64,000 nt of DNA, taken from positions 1-64,000 of the forward strand of contig NZ_PXYG01000007.1 in the NCBI RefSeq assembly GCF_003012775.1, given 5' to 3'. The position numbers and the translations under genes are program-made. Of this stretch, positions 32,954-42,450 are shown piece after piece. This DNA is from Zobellella endophytica (GTDB lineage Bacteria > Pseudomonadota > Gammaproteobacteria > Enterobacterales > Aeromonadaceae). Numbering within the stretch: position 1 is the first letter of the stretch; the number at the start of each line of letters is the position of its first letter. The notes beneath the pieces were generated by a model that worked only from the letters and a program-made list of their open reading frames with translations, did not search any database and was not told where the DNA came from.

Positions 32954-35900
32954 GTGTTTGCCCCCATACTGCTGTTTTTTGCCCTCCTGTTGTTGCCGGG
33001 CCCGGTGCCGGCGGATCAGAGCATTGCCGATATCGAAGCCCTGCTGTCCGAAATCCCGGAGGGCGACAAGCCCGAGCTGCAAAAGCTGCGCGACAGTTAT
33101 AACCAGGCCCTGCAACTGGTGCGGGAAGGAGAGCGCTACCAGCAACAGGCCGAAAGCCTGAAGCAGTTCATGGACGATTACCCGGCCGAGTTGCAGAAGC
33201 TCGAGCGCCGGCAGGCCGGACTCAAGCCCACGGCCACCGATGGCATCGACCGGCTCGGCGAAGCCGCGGTGCAGCAGGCGCTGGTGGATGCCCAGGCGCA
33301 ACGGCTGGAGCTGCGCCGCCAGCGGGAAGAGCTGACCAACGCCCTCAACCTGCAGGAACTGAGCAACAGCGGCCTGCACGACCTGCTCGACGATCTGCGC
33401 CAGCAGCTGCGCACGACCCAGCAGAGCCTGGATGAGCTGCAGTTTGCCGACAACCAGGATCGGCAGCAGAACGCCAACCGCATCCTGGCCATGGTGCGTG
33501 AACAGAACCTGCAAAAACGCATTCAGGCGCTGGAGCTGGAGCAGCTGTCTTCCGGCAACAGGGACAGCCTCAACCGCCTGCGGCTGGAGATACTGCAGAG
33601 CCAGCTGCAGGATCTGGACGTCTACATCGACGCCCTGCAGCACCGCCAGAACGAATTGCGCCGGGCCACCACCGAAGCAGCCATCGCCGAGAGCGAGCGC
33701 CTGCTGGACGAAGTCGAGACCGACTCGGCCCTGCTGGCGGAGCAGCAGCAGCGCAACCAGCAACTGTCCGGTCTGCTCGGTGACAAGAGCCGGGAGGTGG
33801 AAGCCCTGCAGTTGGAGTATCAGGCGGTGGAGCGGGCCGCCTCCGAGCTGGCGACCATGAAGACCAACCTCAAGGAGCAGCTGGAATGGCTGCAGGTCAG
33901 CCGCGGTTTCGGCGAAAACCTGCGCAATCGCCTGAGCGAATTGCCGGCGCCTTACTCCTTGCCCCAGCTCGAGGCCCGCATCGTCCAGAGCCGGGTCGAC
34001 AAGTACGGCTACCAGGAGTCGCTGGACGGCCTGAAGAACAACAGCTATCGCCAGGGCCTGCTGGCCAGCACCCTGGAGCAGCCGCCGAGCGAGGAGCAGT
34101 TGCTGTTGCTCGATGAACTGCTCGCCACCCAGCGTCGCCTGCTGGAGCGGCTGATCAGCGCCACCGACAACCATATCCATGAGCAGACCCGGCTCAAGGT
34201 GGCCTACAGCCGGCAGAACAGCCAGCTGGAGGAGATCCGCGCGCTGACCGATGAACGACTGTTCTGGCTGCCGGATCTGCGTCCGGTGGGCAGTCAGTTT
34301 CCGCTGGCGCTGATGGAAACCCTGGGCTGGCTGTTCACCGCCAGCACCTGGACCGCCCTGCCCCAGTCCCTGCTGCAGCAGGGCGGCGCCAGCCTGACCC
34401 TGTACGGCATCAGCTCCCTGCTGGTGGTGTATCTGTGGCTGTTGAGCCGGCGCAGCCTGCGTGATTACCTGGACAAGATAGGTCCGCGCATCGGCAACGT
34501 CACCCAGGACAAGTACGACTACACCTTCAATACTCTGCTGCTCAGCCTGCTCACCGCCCTGCCGATACCGGCGCTGCTGTCCCTGCTCAGCAACGCCATC
34601 GACTCGCCCTGGGCACCGCCGGTGGTGGCCGCCCTGGCCCACGCCCTCGACAAGATGATGCTGCCGGTGTTCATCCTGCTGTTCATCGGCAACCTGACGA
34701 TGAACAAGGGCCTGCTGGTGGTGCACTTCAACCTGCCCCGGGAGCGGGTGCGGCGGATCTGGCGCCAGTTCCAGACCCTGATGCTGACCCTGATGCCGGC
34801 GCTGCTGCTGTTTTATACCACCCAGGAATACCGGGATTTCTCACTCTATGACAGCCTGGGGCGGTTGAGCTTTATCTTTACCTGCCTGCTGGTCAGTCTG
34901 TTCTCCTGGCGCCTGTACCGGGAAGATCTGCCGCTGCTGGTGTCCACCCCCAAGAGGGAGCACCTGACCCTGGTCAACCACCTGCTCTGGGGGTTGCTGA
35001 TCGTCGCCCCGCTGCTGGCGCTGGGCGCGGCCATCATGGGCTACCTGTTCACCGCCCACACCCTGCTGCGCCAGCTGGAAATTTCGGTGATCGCCGGGGT
35101 CGGCTTCCTGATGTTCTACTATCTGGTACGGCGCTGGATGCTGCTCCAGCGCCGCCGGCTGGCGTTCGAGCGAGCCAAGGCCCGGCGGGCGGAAATCCTG
35201 GCCCAGCGCAAGGAAAAGGAAAAAGAGGACAGCGCCGAAACCCCGCCCAGCCCGGAGGCGGAAGCGGCCGCGGTGGCCGAGGTGGATCTGGACATCATCA
35301 GTGCCCAGTCGCTGGGGCTGCTGCGCTCGGCGCTGATGCTGGGCTATATCCTCACCCTGATGCTGCTGTGGTCGGAGATCAACACCGCCTTCAGCTTCCT
35401 CGACACCATCGAGGTCTGGCAGGTTTCCAGCACCCTGGCCGGAGAGGACACCCTGGTGCCGATCTCGTTGCGGGATTTGGTCATCGCCGTCTTCGTGGTG
35501 GTGCTCACCTGGATCACCGCCCGCAACCTGCCGGGCCTGATGGAGCTCAGCCTGCTGCAGCACCTCAACCTGTCGCCGGGCACCGGCTTCGCCATCACCA
35601 CCATCTCCAAGTACCTGGTGCTGATGGTCGGCGCCTTCACCACCTTCGCCATGCTGGGCATCGACTGGTCCAAGACCCAGTGGCTGGTGGCGGCGCTGTC
35701 GGTGGGCCTGGGCTTCGGGCTGCAGGAGATTTTCGCCAACTTCGTGTCCGGCCTGATCATCCTGTTCGAAAAACCGATCCGCATCGGCGACACCGTCACC
35801 ATCCGCGATCTGACCGGCACCATCTCCAAGATCAAGACCCGCGCCACCACCATAGTGGACTGGGACCGCCGGGAGATTATCGTGCCCAACAAGGCCTTTA

Positions 35901-36283
35901 TCACCGAGCAGTTCATCAACTGGTCGCTGTCCGATGCCATCACCCGGGTCAAGCTGCTGATCCGGGTACGGCTGGATGCGGATATCGAGCTGGTGCAGCG
36001 GCTGACCCACGAGGCCATCGGCGAGTGCAGCCTGATCCTGGACAACCCGGTGCCCGAGGTGTTCCTGATAGAGCTGACCGACTCGGCGTTGGTATACGAG
36101 GTGCGGGTCTATGTCAACGACATGAGCCACCGCATGCCGATGACCCACGAGCTGCACAACCTGCTGCTGGACCGGCTGCGCCGCCACGACATCAAGATAC
36201 CGCACCAGCAGGTGGATATCCGCCTGATCGGCGAGCATCCCATCAACACCCAGCCGGGAGCAGCCCATGCAAAACCGGCTTAA
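32954..36283 (+). CDS. mscM: Large mechanosensitive channel MscM (YjeP) family protein
   Basis: Encodes 1109 aa from a GTG start. It has a signal peptide (about 1-20), a long periplasmic coiled-coil region (about 25-440) and many membrane helices (about 450-900). A C-terminal MscS domain follows (GLGFGLQEIFANFVSGLIILFEKPIRIGD region, then the beta domain with RREIIVPNKAFITE). MscM opens under membrane tension to release solutes on osmotic downshock. Length matches E. coli MscM (1107 aa). It overlaps the next gene by 17 bp. Confidence 0.93.
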   Translation: MFAPILLFFALLLLPGPVPADQSIADIEALLSEIPEGDKPELQKLRDSYNQALQLVREGERYQQQAESLKQFMDDYPAELQKLERRQAGLKPTATDGIDRLGEAAVQQALVDAQAQRLELRRQREELTNALNLQELSNSGLHDLLDDLRQQLRTTQQSLDELQFADNQDRQQNANRILAMVREQNLQKRIQALELEQLSSGNRDSLNRLRLEILQSQLQDLDVYIDALQHRQNELRRATTEAAIAESERLLDEVETDSALLAEQQQRNQQLSGLLGDKSREVEALQLEYQAVERAASELATMKTNLKEQLEWLQVSRGFGENLRNRLSELPAPYSLPQLEARIVQSRVDKYGYQESLDGLKNNSYRQGLLASTLEQPPSEEQLLLLDELLATQRRLLERLISATDNHIHEQTRLKVAYSRQNSQLEEIRALTDERLFWLPDLRPVGSQFPLALMETLGWLFTASTWTALPQSLLQQGGASLTLYGISSLLVVYLWLLSRRSLRDYLDKIGPRIGNVTQDKYDYTFNTLLLSLLTALPIPALLSLLSNAIDSPWAPPVVAALAHALDKMMLPVFILLFIGNLTMNKGLLVVHFNLPRERVRRIWRQFQTLMLTLMPALLLFYTTQEYRDFSLYDSLGRLSFIFTCLLVSLFSWRLYREDLPLLVSTPKREHLTLVNHLLWGLLIVAPLLALGAAIMGYLFTAHTLLRQLEISVIAGVGFLMFYYLVRRWMLLQRRRLAFERAKARRAEILAQRKEKEKEDSAETPPSPEAEAAAVAEVDLDIISAQSLGLLRSALMLGYILTLMLLWSEINTAFSFLDTIEVWQVSSTLAGEDTLVPISLRDLVIAVFVVVLTWITARNLPGLMELSLLQHLNLSPGTGFAITTISKYLVLMVGAFTTFAMLGIDWSKTQWLVAALSVGLGFGLQEIFANFVSGLIILFEKPIRIGDTVTIRDLTGTISKIKTRATTIVDWDRREIIVPNKAFITEQFINWSLSDAITRVKLLIRVRLDADIELVQRLTHEAIGECSLILDNPVPEVFLIELTDSALVYEVRVYVNDMSHRMPMTHELHNLLLDRLRRHDIKIPHQQVDIRLIGEHPINTQPGAAHAKPA

Positions 36284-37667
36284 ACTGCTGATCGCCATCC
36301 TGCCGCCGCTGCTGGTGCTGAACCTGCCGGCCGAGCTGCTGCCGTTGCCGGCGCCGACCCTAGTGGAGCAGCGGCTGCTGGCCATCTTCCTGCTGGCGGC
36401 GCTGATGTGGGTACTGGAGCCGGTACCGGTGTTCGCCACTTCCCTGCTGATCATCGGGCTGCTGCTGGTGATGACCTCGGATCAGGCGGCCACCTGGCTT
36501 ATCCGCGAAAGCAGCAGCCAGCCCCTGGGCGAGCTGCTGCCCTACCAGACCATCATGGGCAGCTTCGCCTCGCCCATCATCATCCTCTTCCTCGGCGGTT
36601 TCGCCCTCGCCCTGGGTGCCGCCAAGTACCGGCTCGACACCAACCTGGCCAACACCCTGCTGCGTCCCTTCATGGCCAGCCACGACCGGCTGATGCTGGG
36701 GATAATGCTGATCACCGCGCTGTTTTCGATGTTCATGTCCAACACCGCCACCACCCTGATGATGCTCACCATCATGGGGCCGGTGTTCGCCACCCTGGGG
36801 CTGCAGGCGCCGTCCACCCGCGGCCTGCTACTGGCCATTCCCATCGCCGCCAACCTCGGCGGCATCGGCACCCCCATCGGCACCCCGCCCAACGCCATCG
36901 CCCTGCAGTACATGGCCAATCCGGTCGACTTCCTGACCTGGATGGCCTTTGCCGTGCCCCTGGTGCTGGTGCTGCTGCTGGCGGCCTGGCGGCTGTTGTT
37001 GAGGTGGTACCCCTCCACCGAACTGGGCCTGTGCCTGACCCTGGAAAGCCGCTTCGAACGCTCGCCCCGGGCCTGGTTGCTCTACGCCACCTTCGCGCTG
37101 ACCATAGTGCTGTGGCTCACTTCCTTCTGGCACGGCATGAACAGCTATGTGGTGGCGGTGATCCCGCTGGTGGTGTTCAGCCTCACCGGCATCATCACCC
37201 CCGCCGATCTGCAGAAGATCAACTGGGACGTGCTCTGGCTGGTAGCCGGCGGCATCGCCCTGGGGCTGGCGTTGGATCAGTCCGGGCTGGCGCGCAAGCT
37301 GGCCCTGTCGTTGCCCCTCGAGCAACTGCCCGGGGCGGCCATCCTGCTCAGCCTGCTGCTGGTATGCTTCCTGCTGGCCAACGTCATGTCCAACACCGCC
37401 ACCGCCAACCTGATACTGCCGATCACCGCCGCCGTGGCCACCGGCTACCAGGGCATGGCCGACTACGGCCTCGACAGCGCCCTGGTGCTGGTGGCCCTGT
37501 CCTGCTCGCTGGGCATGATATTGCCGGTGAGCACGCCGCCCAACGCCCTGGCCTACGCCACCGGCCTGGTCAGCACCAGGGACATGCTGCGCACCGGCCT
37601 GGCGGTGGGCCTGTTCGGCCTGGCGCTGCTGCTGGTGGTGATGCTGGTACTGGGCGCGGTGGGATGA
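36267..37667 (+). CDS. SLC13/DASS family sodium-anion symporter
   Basis: Encodes 466 aa, nearly all membrane helices. The paired SNTATT and SNTATA motifs in two inverted halves, with GTPIGTPPNA and VSTPPNALAY after them, are the hallmark of divalent anion:Na+ symporters (dicarboxylates, tricarboxylates or sulfate). Substrate cannot be told from sequence. It starts inside the mscM 3' end (17-bp overlap) and its TGA overlaps the ATG of the LysR gene, suggesting transporter and regulator are translated together. Confidence 0.85.
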   Translation: MQNRLKLLIAILPPLLVLNLPAELLPLPAPTLVEQRLLAIFLLAALMWVLEPVPVFATSLLIIGLLLVMTSDQAATWLIRESSSQPLGELLPYQTIMGSFASPIIILFLGGFALALGAAKYRLDTNLANTLLRPFMASHDRLMLGIMLITALFSMFMSNTATTLMMLTIMGPVFATLGLQAPSTRGLLLAIPIAANLGGIGTPIGTPPNAIALQYMANPVDFLTWMAFAVPLVLVLLLAAWRLLLRWYPSTELGLCLTLESRFERSPRAWLLYATFALTIVLWLTSFWHGMNSYVVAVIPLVVFSLTGIITPADLQKINWDVLWLVAGGIALGLALDQSGLARKLALSLPLEQLPGAAILLSLLLVCFLLANVMSNTATANLILPITAAVATGYQGMADYGLDSALVLVALSCSLGMILPVSTPPNALAYATGLVSTRDMLRTGLAVGLFGLALLLVVMLVLGAVG

Positions 37668-38551
37668 ACTTCACCCTCAAACAGTTGCGGCTGTTCGTGG
37701 CGGTGGCGGAGCATGGCAGCCTGAGCCGGGCCGCCGACACCCTGGCGATCACCCAGTCGGCGGCCACCATGTCGCTGCAGGAGCTCGAGCGCCAGCTCAA
37801 TCACCCGCTGTTCGACCGGGTCGGGCGCCGGCTCAGGCTCAATGCCTGGGGGCTCTGGCTGCTGCCCCGCGCCCAGAAGATGCTGGCCGAAAGCGACCAG
37901 ATCGAGCTGGGCTTCCAGGGCAAGAGCCCCATCGCCGGGCGGCTGCGCCTGGGTGCCAGCCGCACCATCGCCGACTGCTGGATCCCCGAACTTATCGAGC
38001 TCGGCGCCCGCCGCTACCCGCAGCTGGACATCGGCCTGGCGGTGGACAACACTCACAGCCTGCTGCAGCAGCTGTACCAGGGCCGGCTGGAAATGGCACT
38101 GATCGAAGCCCATGCCCAGGAGAAGTGGCTCCGCCTCGATCCCTGGTGCCGGGACGAGCTGGTGATCGTCTGCCAGCCCGCGCATCCCCTCGCCCGGGAA
38201 CCGGAGGTCGGCCTGGCTCAACTGGAAGCCTGCGAATGGATACTGCGCGAGTCCGGCTCCGGCACCCGGGACACCTTCGAGCAGGCCCTGCAGGGACGGC
38301 TGGGCCCGCTGAAAATCCGTCAGGAATACCCCCACCTGCCCACCATCAAACGGCTGTTGCAATCCAGGCCCTGGCTCAGCTGTGTGTCCCGCCTGAGCGT
38401 GGCCGAGGAGCTGGCCGCCGGCACCCTGGTCGCCCTGCCGGTGCCCGAGCTCTCCCTCAGCCGTTTTTTCTATTTCGCCTGGCACAAGGACAGGGGGGAT
38501 CACCCTGCACGCATGGCGCTGATCGAGCTGGCCAGGGAGCTGCTGGAGTGA
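37664..38551 (+). CDS. LysR family transcriptional regulator
   Basis: Encodes 295 aa. An N-terminal winged helix-turn-helix (FTLKQLRLFVAVAEHGSLSRAADTLAITQSAATMSLQ within residues 2-40) is followed by a periplasmic-binding-like effector domain, with blocks such as IAGRLRLGASRTIADCWIPE resembling CysB/CysL-type regulators. The ATGA overlap with the transporter gene suggests it controls uptake of that substrate, but this is inference. Ligand unknown. Confidence 0.85.
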   Translation: MNFTLKQLRLFVAVAEHGSLSRAADTLAITQSAATMSLQELERQLNHPLFDRVGRRLRLNAWGLWLLPRAQKMLAESDQIELGFQGKSPIAGRLRLGASRTIADCWIPELIELGARRYPQLDIGLAVDNTHSLLQQLYQGRLEMALIEAHAQEKWLRLDPWCRDELVIVCQPAHPLAREPEVGLAQLEACEWILRESGSGTRDTFEQALQGRLGPLKIRQEYPHLPTIKRLLQSRPWLSCVSRLSVAEELAAGTLVALPVPELSLSRFFYFAWHKDRGDHPARMALIELARELLE

Positions 38552-38668
38552 CCGGACGGCATCGCCATCGACACCAGGAGAGGCGGGTAAAAACCGGGGG
38601 CGGCGCTTGCTTTTTTCGCGCCGGACGAGAATAACTACAATATGGACCCTCATCGGGAGGTCTCGATA

Positions 38669-39163
38669 ATGTTACGCCTGTTGTTCTTTATCCTGCTGCT
38701 GAGCGGCTGTGCCGCCCCTTATGATTACGCCGAAAACGTCGACTTCGGCCGCTTCGATACGGTGGCCCTGGCCCCCGCCGGCGATTTCAGCTCCCTCGAC
38801 GGTGGCCGCATCGGCGAGGCGGCCCGCGCCCTGCTGCCGTCACGAGGGCTGGCCCTGGCCACCCCGGGGCAGGCTTCGCTCTGGCTGAACTACCAGTTGG
38901 TGGAAGAAACCCGCCTGCTGACCACCATGCCCCGCATGTTCAGCCGTCACGATTCCTTCTGGCACGACGAGGAGCGGGTCTACGGCGCCGTGCGCGAGCT
39001 CAAGCTCAAGCTGTGGCTGGAGCAGCCCGGCACCGGCAAGGTAGTGTGGAACAGCAAGCATCCGCGCGCCTTTCCCGCCGACCGCTTCCGCGGCGCCGAA
39101 CGCAGCGGCCGCGTTTACACCCAGGTGGCGGAGCTGCTGGAGAACTACCCGCCGCGCCACTGA
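38669..39163 (+). CDS. DUF4136-like lipoprotein
   Basis: Encodes 164 aa from the ATG at 38669, chosen because GGGAGG lies 8 nt upstream and the frame then opens with a lipoprotein signal peptide (MLRLLFFILLLSGCA; Cys at residue 14). A frame from 38642 would put a charged tail before it. The mature part resembles small DUF4136 lipoproteins (FDTVALAP near the start; a SLWLNYQLVEE segment). Function unknown. Convergent with epmA, 1 nt apart. Confidence 0.7.
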   Translation: MLRLLFFILLLSGCAAPYDYAENVDFGRFDTVALAPAGDFSSLDGGRIGEAARALLPSRGLALATPGQASLWLNYQLVEETRLLTTMPRMFSRHDSFWHDEERVYGAVRELKLKLWLEQPGTGKVVWNSKHPRAFPADRFRGAERSGRVYTQVAELLENYPPRH

Positions 39164-39164
39164 A

Positions 39165-40139
39165 TCAGGCGCGGGTGACCGGGAAGGCGATCACCTGCTC
39201 CAGCCGCTCAGCCTCCAGCGCCAGCATGATCAGCCGGTCGACGCCGAGTGCCACCCCGGCACAATCCGGCAGCCCGGCCTGCAGCGCCGCCAGCAGATAT
39301 TCATCGATCGGCCTGGCGGCCAGGCCTCGTGCCAGCCGCTTGCGGTTGTCCTCCTCGAAACGGCGGCGCTGCTCGGCGGCGTCACTCAGTTCGTGAAAGC
39401 CGTTGGCCAGCTCGATACCGCGGAAATACACCTCGAACCGCTCCGCCACCCGCGCATCCTGCGGACTGATACGGGCCAGCGCCGCTTGGCTGGCGGGAAA
39501 GTCGAACACGAAACAGGGCGTCTGCCGGCCGATGCGCGGCTCCACCCCCAGGGCGAACAGCAGCTGCAGCAGGGTATCCCTGTCCTCTTCGATGGCGATG
39601 AGGTCGTCGGCGCCCAGCCCCCGCCCGGCCCGGCGCAGCTCATCGAGCGAGGCGGTCAGCGGGCAGGCCCCCAGGGTGTCGAGAAAGGCCTGCCGGTAGC
39701 TCAGCCGCTCGGGCGTGGCACAGCCCAGCACCAGCTGCAGCAGCGCCGCTATCTCCGCCATCAACTGGTGGTGATCGAAACCGGGCCGGTACCATTCCAG
39801 CATGGTGAATTCCGGATTATGCAGCCGGCCGGCTTCTTCGTTGCGATAGGATTTACAGATCTGGTAGATGGCACCGCTGCCCGCCGCCAGCAACCGCTTC
39901 ATATGAAATTCGGGGGAGGTTTGCAGGTACAGATCGAGCCCCTCGGCCATGCCGGGGCCGACGAAACGGGTGACGAAATTATCCAGGTGCAGATCGGTCA
40001 CCCCGGCCCGGGCCAGGGTGGGGGTATCCACTTCCAGTACGCCACGCTCGGCGAAGAAACGACGGATGCGCGCCAGCAGCTCGGCGCGTTTGGTGAGCGA
40101 CGGCAGGGAGGCCGTCGGCTGCCAGGTAACAGGGCTCAT
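39165..40139 (-). CDS. epmA: Elongation factor P--(R)-beta-lysine ligase EpmA
   Basis: Encodes 324 aa, a truncated class II lysyl-tRNA-synthetase paralogue without an anticodon-binding domain. Class II motifs: [24 protein letters not shown] (motif 2 region, with FHMK before it) and [12 protein letters not shown] (motif 3). It ligates beta-lysine to Lys34 of EF-P. Both efp and epmB are in this window, so the modification route is nearly complete here; the hydroxylase EpmC is not seen. Confidence 0.94.
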   Translation of the reverse strand: MSPVTWQPTASLPSLTKRAELLARIRRFFAERGVLEVDTPTLARAGVTDLHLDNFVTRFVGPGMAEGLDLYLQTSPEFHMKRLLAAGSGAIYQICKSYRNEEAGRLHNPEFTMLEWYRPGFDHHQLMAEIAALLQLVLGCATPERLSYRQAFLDTLGACPLTASLDELRRAGRGLGADDLIAIEEDRDTLLQLLFALGVEPRIGRQTPCFVFDFPASQAALARISPQDARVAERFEVYFRGIELANGFHELSDAAEQRRRFEEDNRKRLARGLAARPIDEYLLAALQAGLPDCAGVALGVDRLIMLALEAERLEQVIAFPVTRA

Positions 40140-40169
40140 GAGATCACCGAAAAAATGCGGATTCTACCC

Positions 40170-40589
40170 TTAATCCTGCCGCTTGCCAGCCTCCGGCGGG
40201 CCTTTCAGCTCCACCTGGTTGCCCTCCGGATCGAACAGGTACACCGAAGGCCCCTCGCCCTCGGCGCCGTAGCGCAATACCGGCTCCTCGCAGATCACCC
40301 CGGCCCGGCCCAGGTAGTCGCGCAGTGCCTCGGCATCGAAGGGAGAAATACGCAGGCAGAAGTGATCCATGTTGGCCTTGCACTGATCCGCCGCTTCGCC
40401 CTCGCCGCCCAAGGGGCCGCGGATGTCGACCATGTCGATCAGGCTGTTGCCGGCCCGCAACTGGTAGAGACCCACTTCGCCCAGTTCCCGTTCCAGCGTG
40501 CAGCCCAGCACCCGGCAGTAAAAGTCGAGCATCCGCTCCGGCTGCCTTATTCTCAGCACCAGATGATCGATACCCAGGATCTTGAACAT
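40170..40589 (-). CDS. VOC superfamily (glyoxalase-like) protein
   Basis: Encodes 139 aa from ATG 40589 (MFKILGIDHLVLRI), the usual VOC opening with the metal-binding His in IDHLVLR. A purine-rich GGGAGG lies upstream. A longer frame to 40667 adds a non-conserved 26 aa and overlaps a terminator. Later blocks MDHFCLRI and VYLFDPEGNQVEL supply the other metal ligands (His, Glu). It is probably a small dioxygenase, lyase or binding protein. Specific role unknown. Confidence 0.8.
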   Translation of the reverse strand: MFKILGIDHLVLRIRQPERMLDFYCRVLGCTLERELGEVGLYQLRAGNSLIDMVDIRGPLGGEGEAADQCKANMDHFCLRISPFDAEALRDYLGRAGVICEEPVLRYGAEGEGPSVYLFDPEGNQVELKGPPEAGKRQD

Positions 40590-40640
40590 CACCAGCCCCT
40601 CCCCGTCAGAATGTAAAAAGCATGGCGTAATTTCGAGCAA

Positions 40641-40663
40641 AATAAAAGGGCGCCGCGGCGCCC
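40641..40663 (-). terminator. Terminator after the purine-type permease
   Basis: Minus strand: GGGCGCC paired with GGCGCCC with a very short loop, followed by TTTTATTTT. It lies 18 nt past the permease stop and separates it from the VOC gene. Confidence 0.75.
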
Positions 40664-40681
40664 TCAATCATCCCGCCGTCG

Positions 40682-42187
40682 TCAGTCTTCGCCGAACAGC
40701 TGCTCGTCCCGCTTTACCGTGCCGCCGAAGGCGTACCAGGCGAACAGCAGCGCCATCACCAGGTAGCCCAGCACGTAGTCGGGGGCGGCATAAAAGCCGA
40801 GTTTGGGTGCGTGCATCAGCCCCACGAAGGAGAAGCCGGCGCTGCACAGGGCGAAGGCCATGGCCCGCCTGAAGGCGCCGTCGATCACGCAGACGGTGAT
40901 GGCCCCCAGCATCATGGCGGTGAACATGGCGCCCTGGCCCAGGGGCACTATGCCGTCGGAAATGTTGCTGACCACCTCGCCGGCGGCGTTGTTGAAGCGG
41001 GTCATCACGTAGTTGGCGAAATAGGGCAGCATGGCCAGGGCCACCGCCGGATAGTATTTCCGGGCATTGGTCTGGAAGGCGGTGGACACCATAGACATGC
41101 CCACGAATACCAGGATGGGCGCCACCACCGCCACGGGGATCAGCGCCGAAATCACCGCGATCAGACCGAACATGGCCGCCAGCAGGTAGACCACGCCGTT
41201 GAGGATACTGTAGCCGCGGCCGGCCTTCATCCATTTGGCGCCGACGGTGGCGATATAGACCGTGGTCGGGAACAGGCCGCCGAACAGGGCGCCGAACATG
41301 GTGCCCACGCCGTCCACCGCCTGGCATTCGCGCACGTCATACCTGTCGCCGGCCGCCTCCATCGCCTCCACGTTGTTCATGGTCTCGATGGCGTTGTAGA
41401 GGGTGATGGGCAGCACCACCGTGAGGATGCCGATCATGGCGCCGAACAGGTAGCGCATGCCGTCGACGGCCGCCATGCTGGGCAGTACTGGGTAGAAGCC
41501 GAAGTGGGACAGGCCCTCGGCAATCTTGGCGCTGTCGCTCTCGCCAAGCAGATAGGCCAGCAGGGTACCGAACAGGATGGCGAACAGGGAGGCAGGCATG
41601 CGCAACGGCAACACCACCCGGCCGACGATGCCGATGATGATCACCGCCAGCACGAACAGGCCGACCACCGGCATCTCCAGGGTCTTGAACATCATCTCCC
41701 CGGCGATGAAGGTCAGCGCCACCCCGGCCACCGCCCCCAGCATGGCCGCCCGGGGCAGGTTGCGCTGCACCCAACGGCCGACCAGGCTAACCAATACCTC
41801 CAGCAGACCGCTGAGAAAGCAGGCACCCACCGCGATTTTCCAGGCCAGCTCGGGGTCGCCGGTCATGGTCTTGGCCGGCAGCAGCACCCCGAACAGGAAC
41901 ACGAACATCACCGGCGTGCTGATGCCGTAGGACAGGGCGGTCACGTCGGTACGCCGCTCCCGATGTGCCAGGCGGTTGGCGGTGTAGGCGTAGTAGACGT
42001 TGCCCACCAGCACCGCGACGGCCGCCCCGGGAATGACTTGACCGAACACGATCTCCCGGGGAAAGCCCATGCCCAGCATGGTAATGGTGATGATCACGAA
42101 GTTGGCGACATTGTTCTGGAACAGGGCGAAAAAGGCGTCGGTATCTTCTTTCTTGTACCAGGGATAGTGAAAGCGGGGCTCGGCCAC
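40682..42187 (-). CDS. NCS2/AzgA-type purine permease
   Basis: Encodes 501 aa when started at the GTG at 42187, which has AAGGAG 9-10 nt upstream. An ATG at 42223 and a TTG at 42241 are in frame but lack such a site. About 12-14 membrane helices. Blocks such as ALSYGISTPVMFVFLFG, GDRYDVRECQAVDGVGTMFGALFGG and GRGYSILNGVVY resemble nucleobase:cation symporters of the xanthine/uracil/AzgA superfamily. A PurR-like operator in its 5' region and the divergent guaC support a purine substrate. Exact base not determined. Confidence 0.8.
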   Translation of the reverse strand: MAEPRFHYPWYKKEDTDAFFALFQNNVANFVIITITMLGMGFPREIVFGQVIPGAAVAVLVGNVYYAYTANRLAHRERRTDVTALSYGISTPVMFVFLFGVLLPAKTMTGDPELAWKIAVGACFLSGLLEVLVSLVGRWVQRNLPRAAMLGAVAGVALTFIAGEMMFKTLEMPVVGLFVLAVIIIGIVGRVVLPLRMPASLFAILFGTLLAYLLGESDSAKIAEGLSHFGFYPVLPSMAAVDGMRYLFGAMIGILTVVLPITLYNAIETMNNVEAMEAAGDRYDVRECQAVDGVGTMFGALFGGLFPTTVYIATVGAKWMKAGRGYSILNGVVYLLAAMFGLIAVISALIPVAVVAPILVFVGMSMVSTAFQTNARKYYPAVALAMLPYFANYVMTRFNNAAGEVVSNISDGIVPLGQGAMFTAMMLGAITVCVIDGAFRRAMAFALCSAGFSFVGLMHAPKLGFYAAPDYVLGYLVMALLFAWYAFGGTVKRDEQLFGED

Positions 42188-42235
42188 TGCTGAATTCTCC
42201 TTTGATGATGGGAATGCCGGCATCGGTTCGGCGAT

Positions 42236-42251
42236 GGGCAAACGATTGCGA
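42236..42251. promoter_or_regulatory. PurR-like operator in the permease leader
   Basis: The 12-base core GCAAACGATTGC (42238-42249) fits the PurR consensus GCAAnCGnTTnC at every fixed position; the outermost bases are weaker. It lies about 35-50 nt downstream of the predicted permease transcription start and about 50 bp before the GTG. This would allow PurR with hypoxanthine or guanine to repress purine uptake. Assignment is by consensus only. Confidence 0.7.
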
Positions 42252-42290
42252 GCGTCGCCGCCGTCTTCTGGGGACGGCTGGCAGCGGCCG

Positions 42291-42318
42291 ATTATAGGCG
42301 AAAAACGACACCGGCAAA
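42291..42318 (-). promoter_or_regulatory. Predicted promoter of the purine permease
   Basis: Minus strand: -10 TATAAT (42291-42296), a 16-nt spacer and a weak -35 TTTGCC (42313-42318). The transcript start near 42284 gives a leader of about 100 nt containing the PurR-like box. Confidence 0.55.
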
Positions 42319-42370
42319 GCCATTCTGAACCAAAAAGTCAGTCTTTCAGGTCAGGAAAATCCAGGGGGGA

Positions 42371-42392
42371 TTTATCTTCACCAAAAGATAAA
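42371..42392. promoter_or_regulatory. Inverted repeat between the permease and guaC promoters
   Basis: TTTATCTT, 6-nt spacer, AAGATAAA: a perfect 8-bp inverted repeat lying about 24 bp upstream of the guaC -35 and about 53 bp upstream of the permease -35. Its position between divergent promoters suggests an operator. I do not recognise the binding protein. Confidence 0.45.
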
Positions 42393-42415
42393 TGTTGAAT
42401 TTTGGGTCAGGATGG

Positions 42416-42443
42416 TTGCAAAAAATATGACCCTGGCTAGAAT
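42416..42443 (+). promoter_or_regulatory. guaC: Predicted guaC promoter
   Basis: Plus strand: -35 TTGCAA (42416-42421), 16-nt spacer, -10 TAGAAT (42438-42443). The expected start, near 42450, falls right at the base of the hairpin at 42451-42475. Confidence 0.55.
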
Positions 42444-42450
42444 GTTGAAA

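Noticed and set aside
36407..37663. Plus-strand frame that joins the SLC13 region to the LysR gene as one 714-aa protein
   Set aside because: The part before 37664 is an out-of-frame reading of the carrier gene. The LysR protein has a normal start at 37664 with ATGA coupling.
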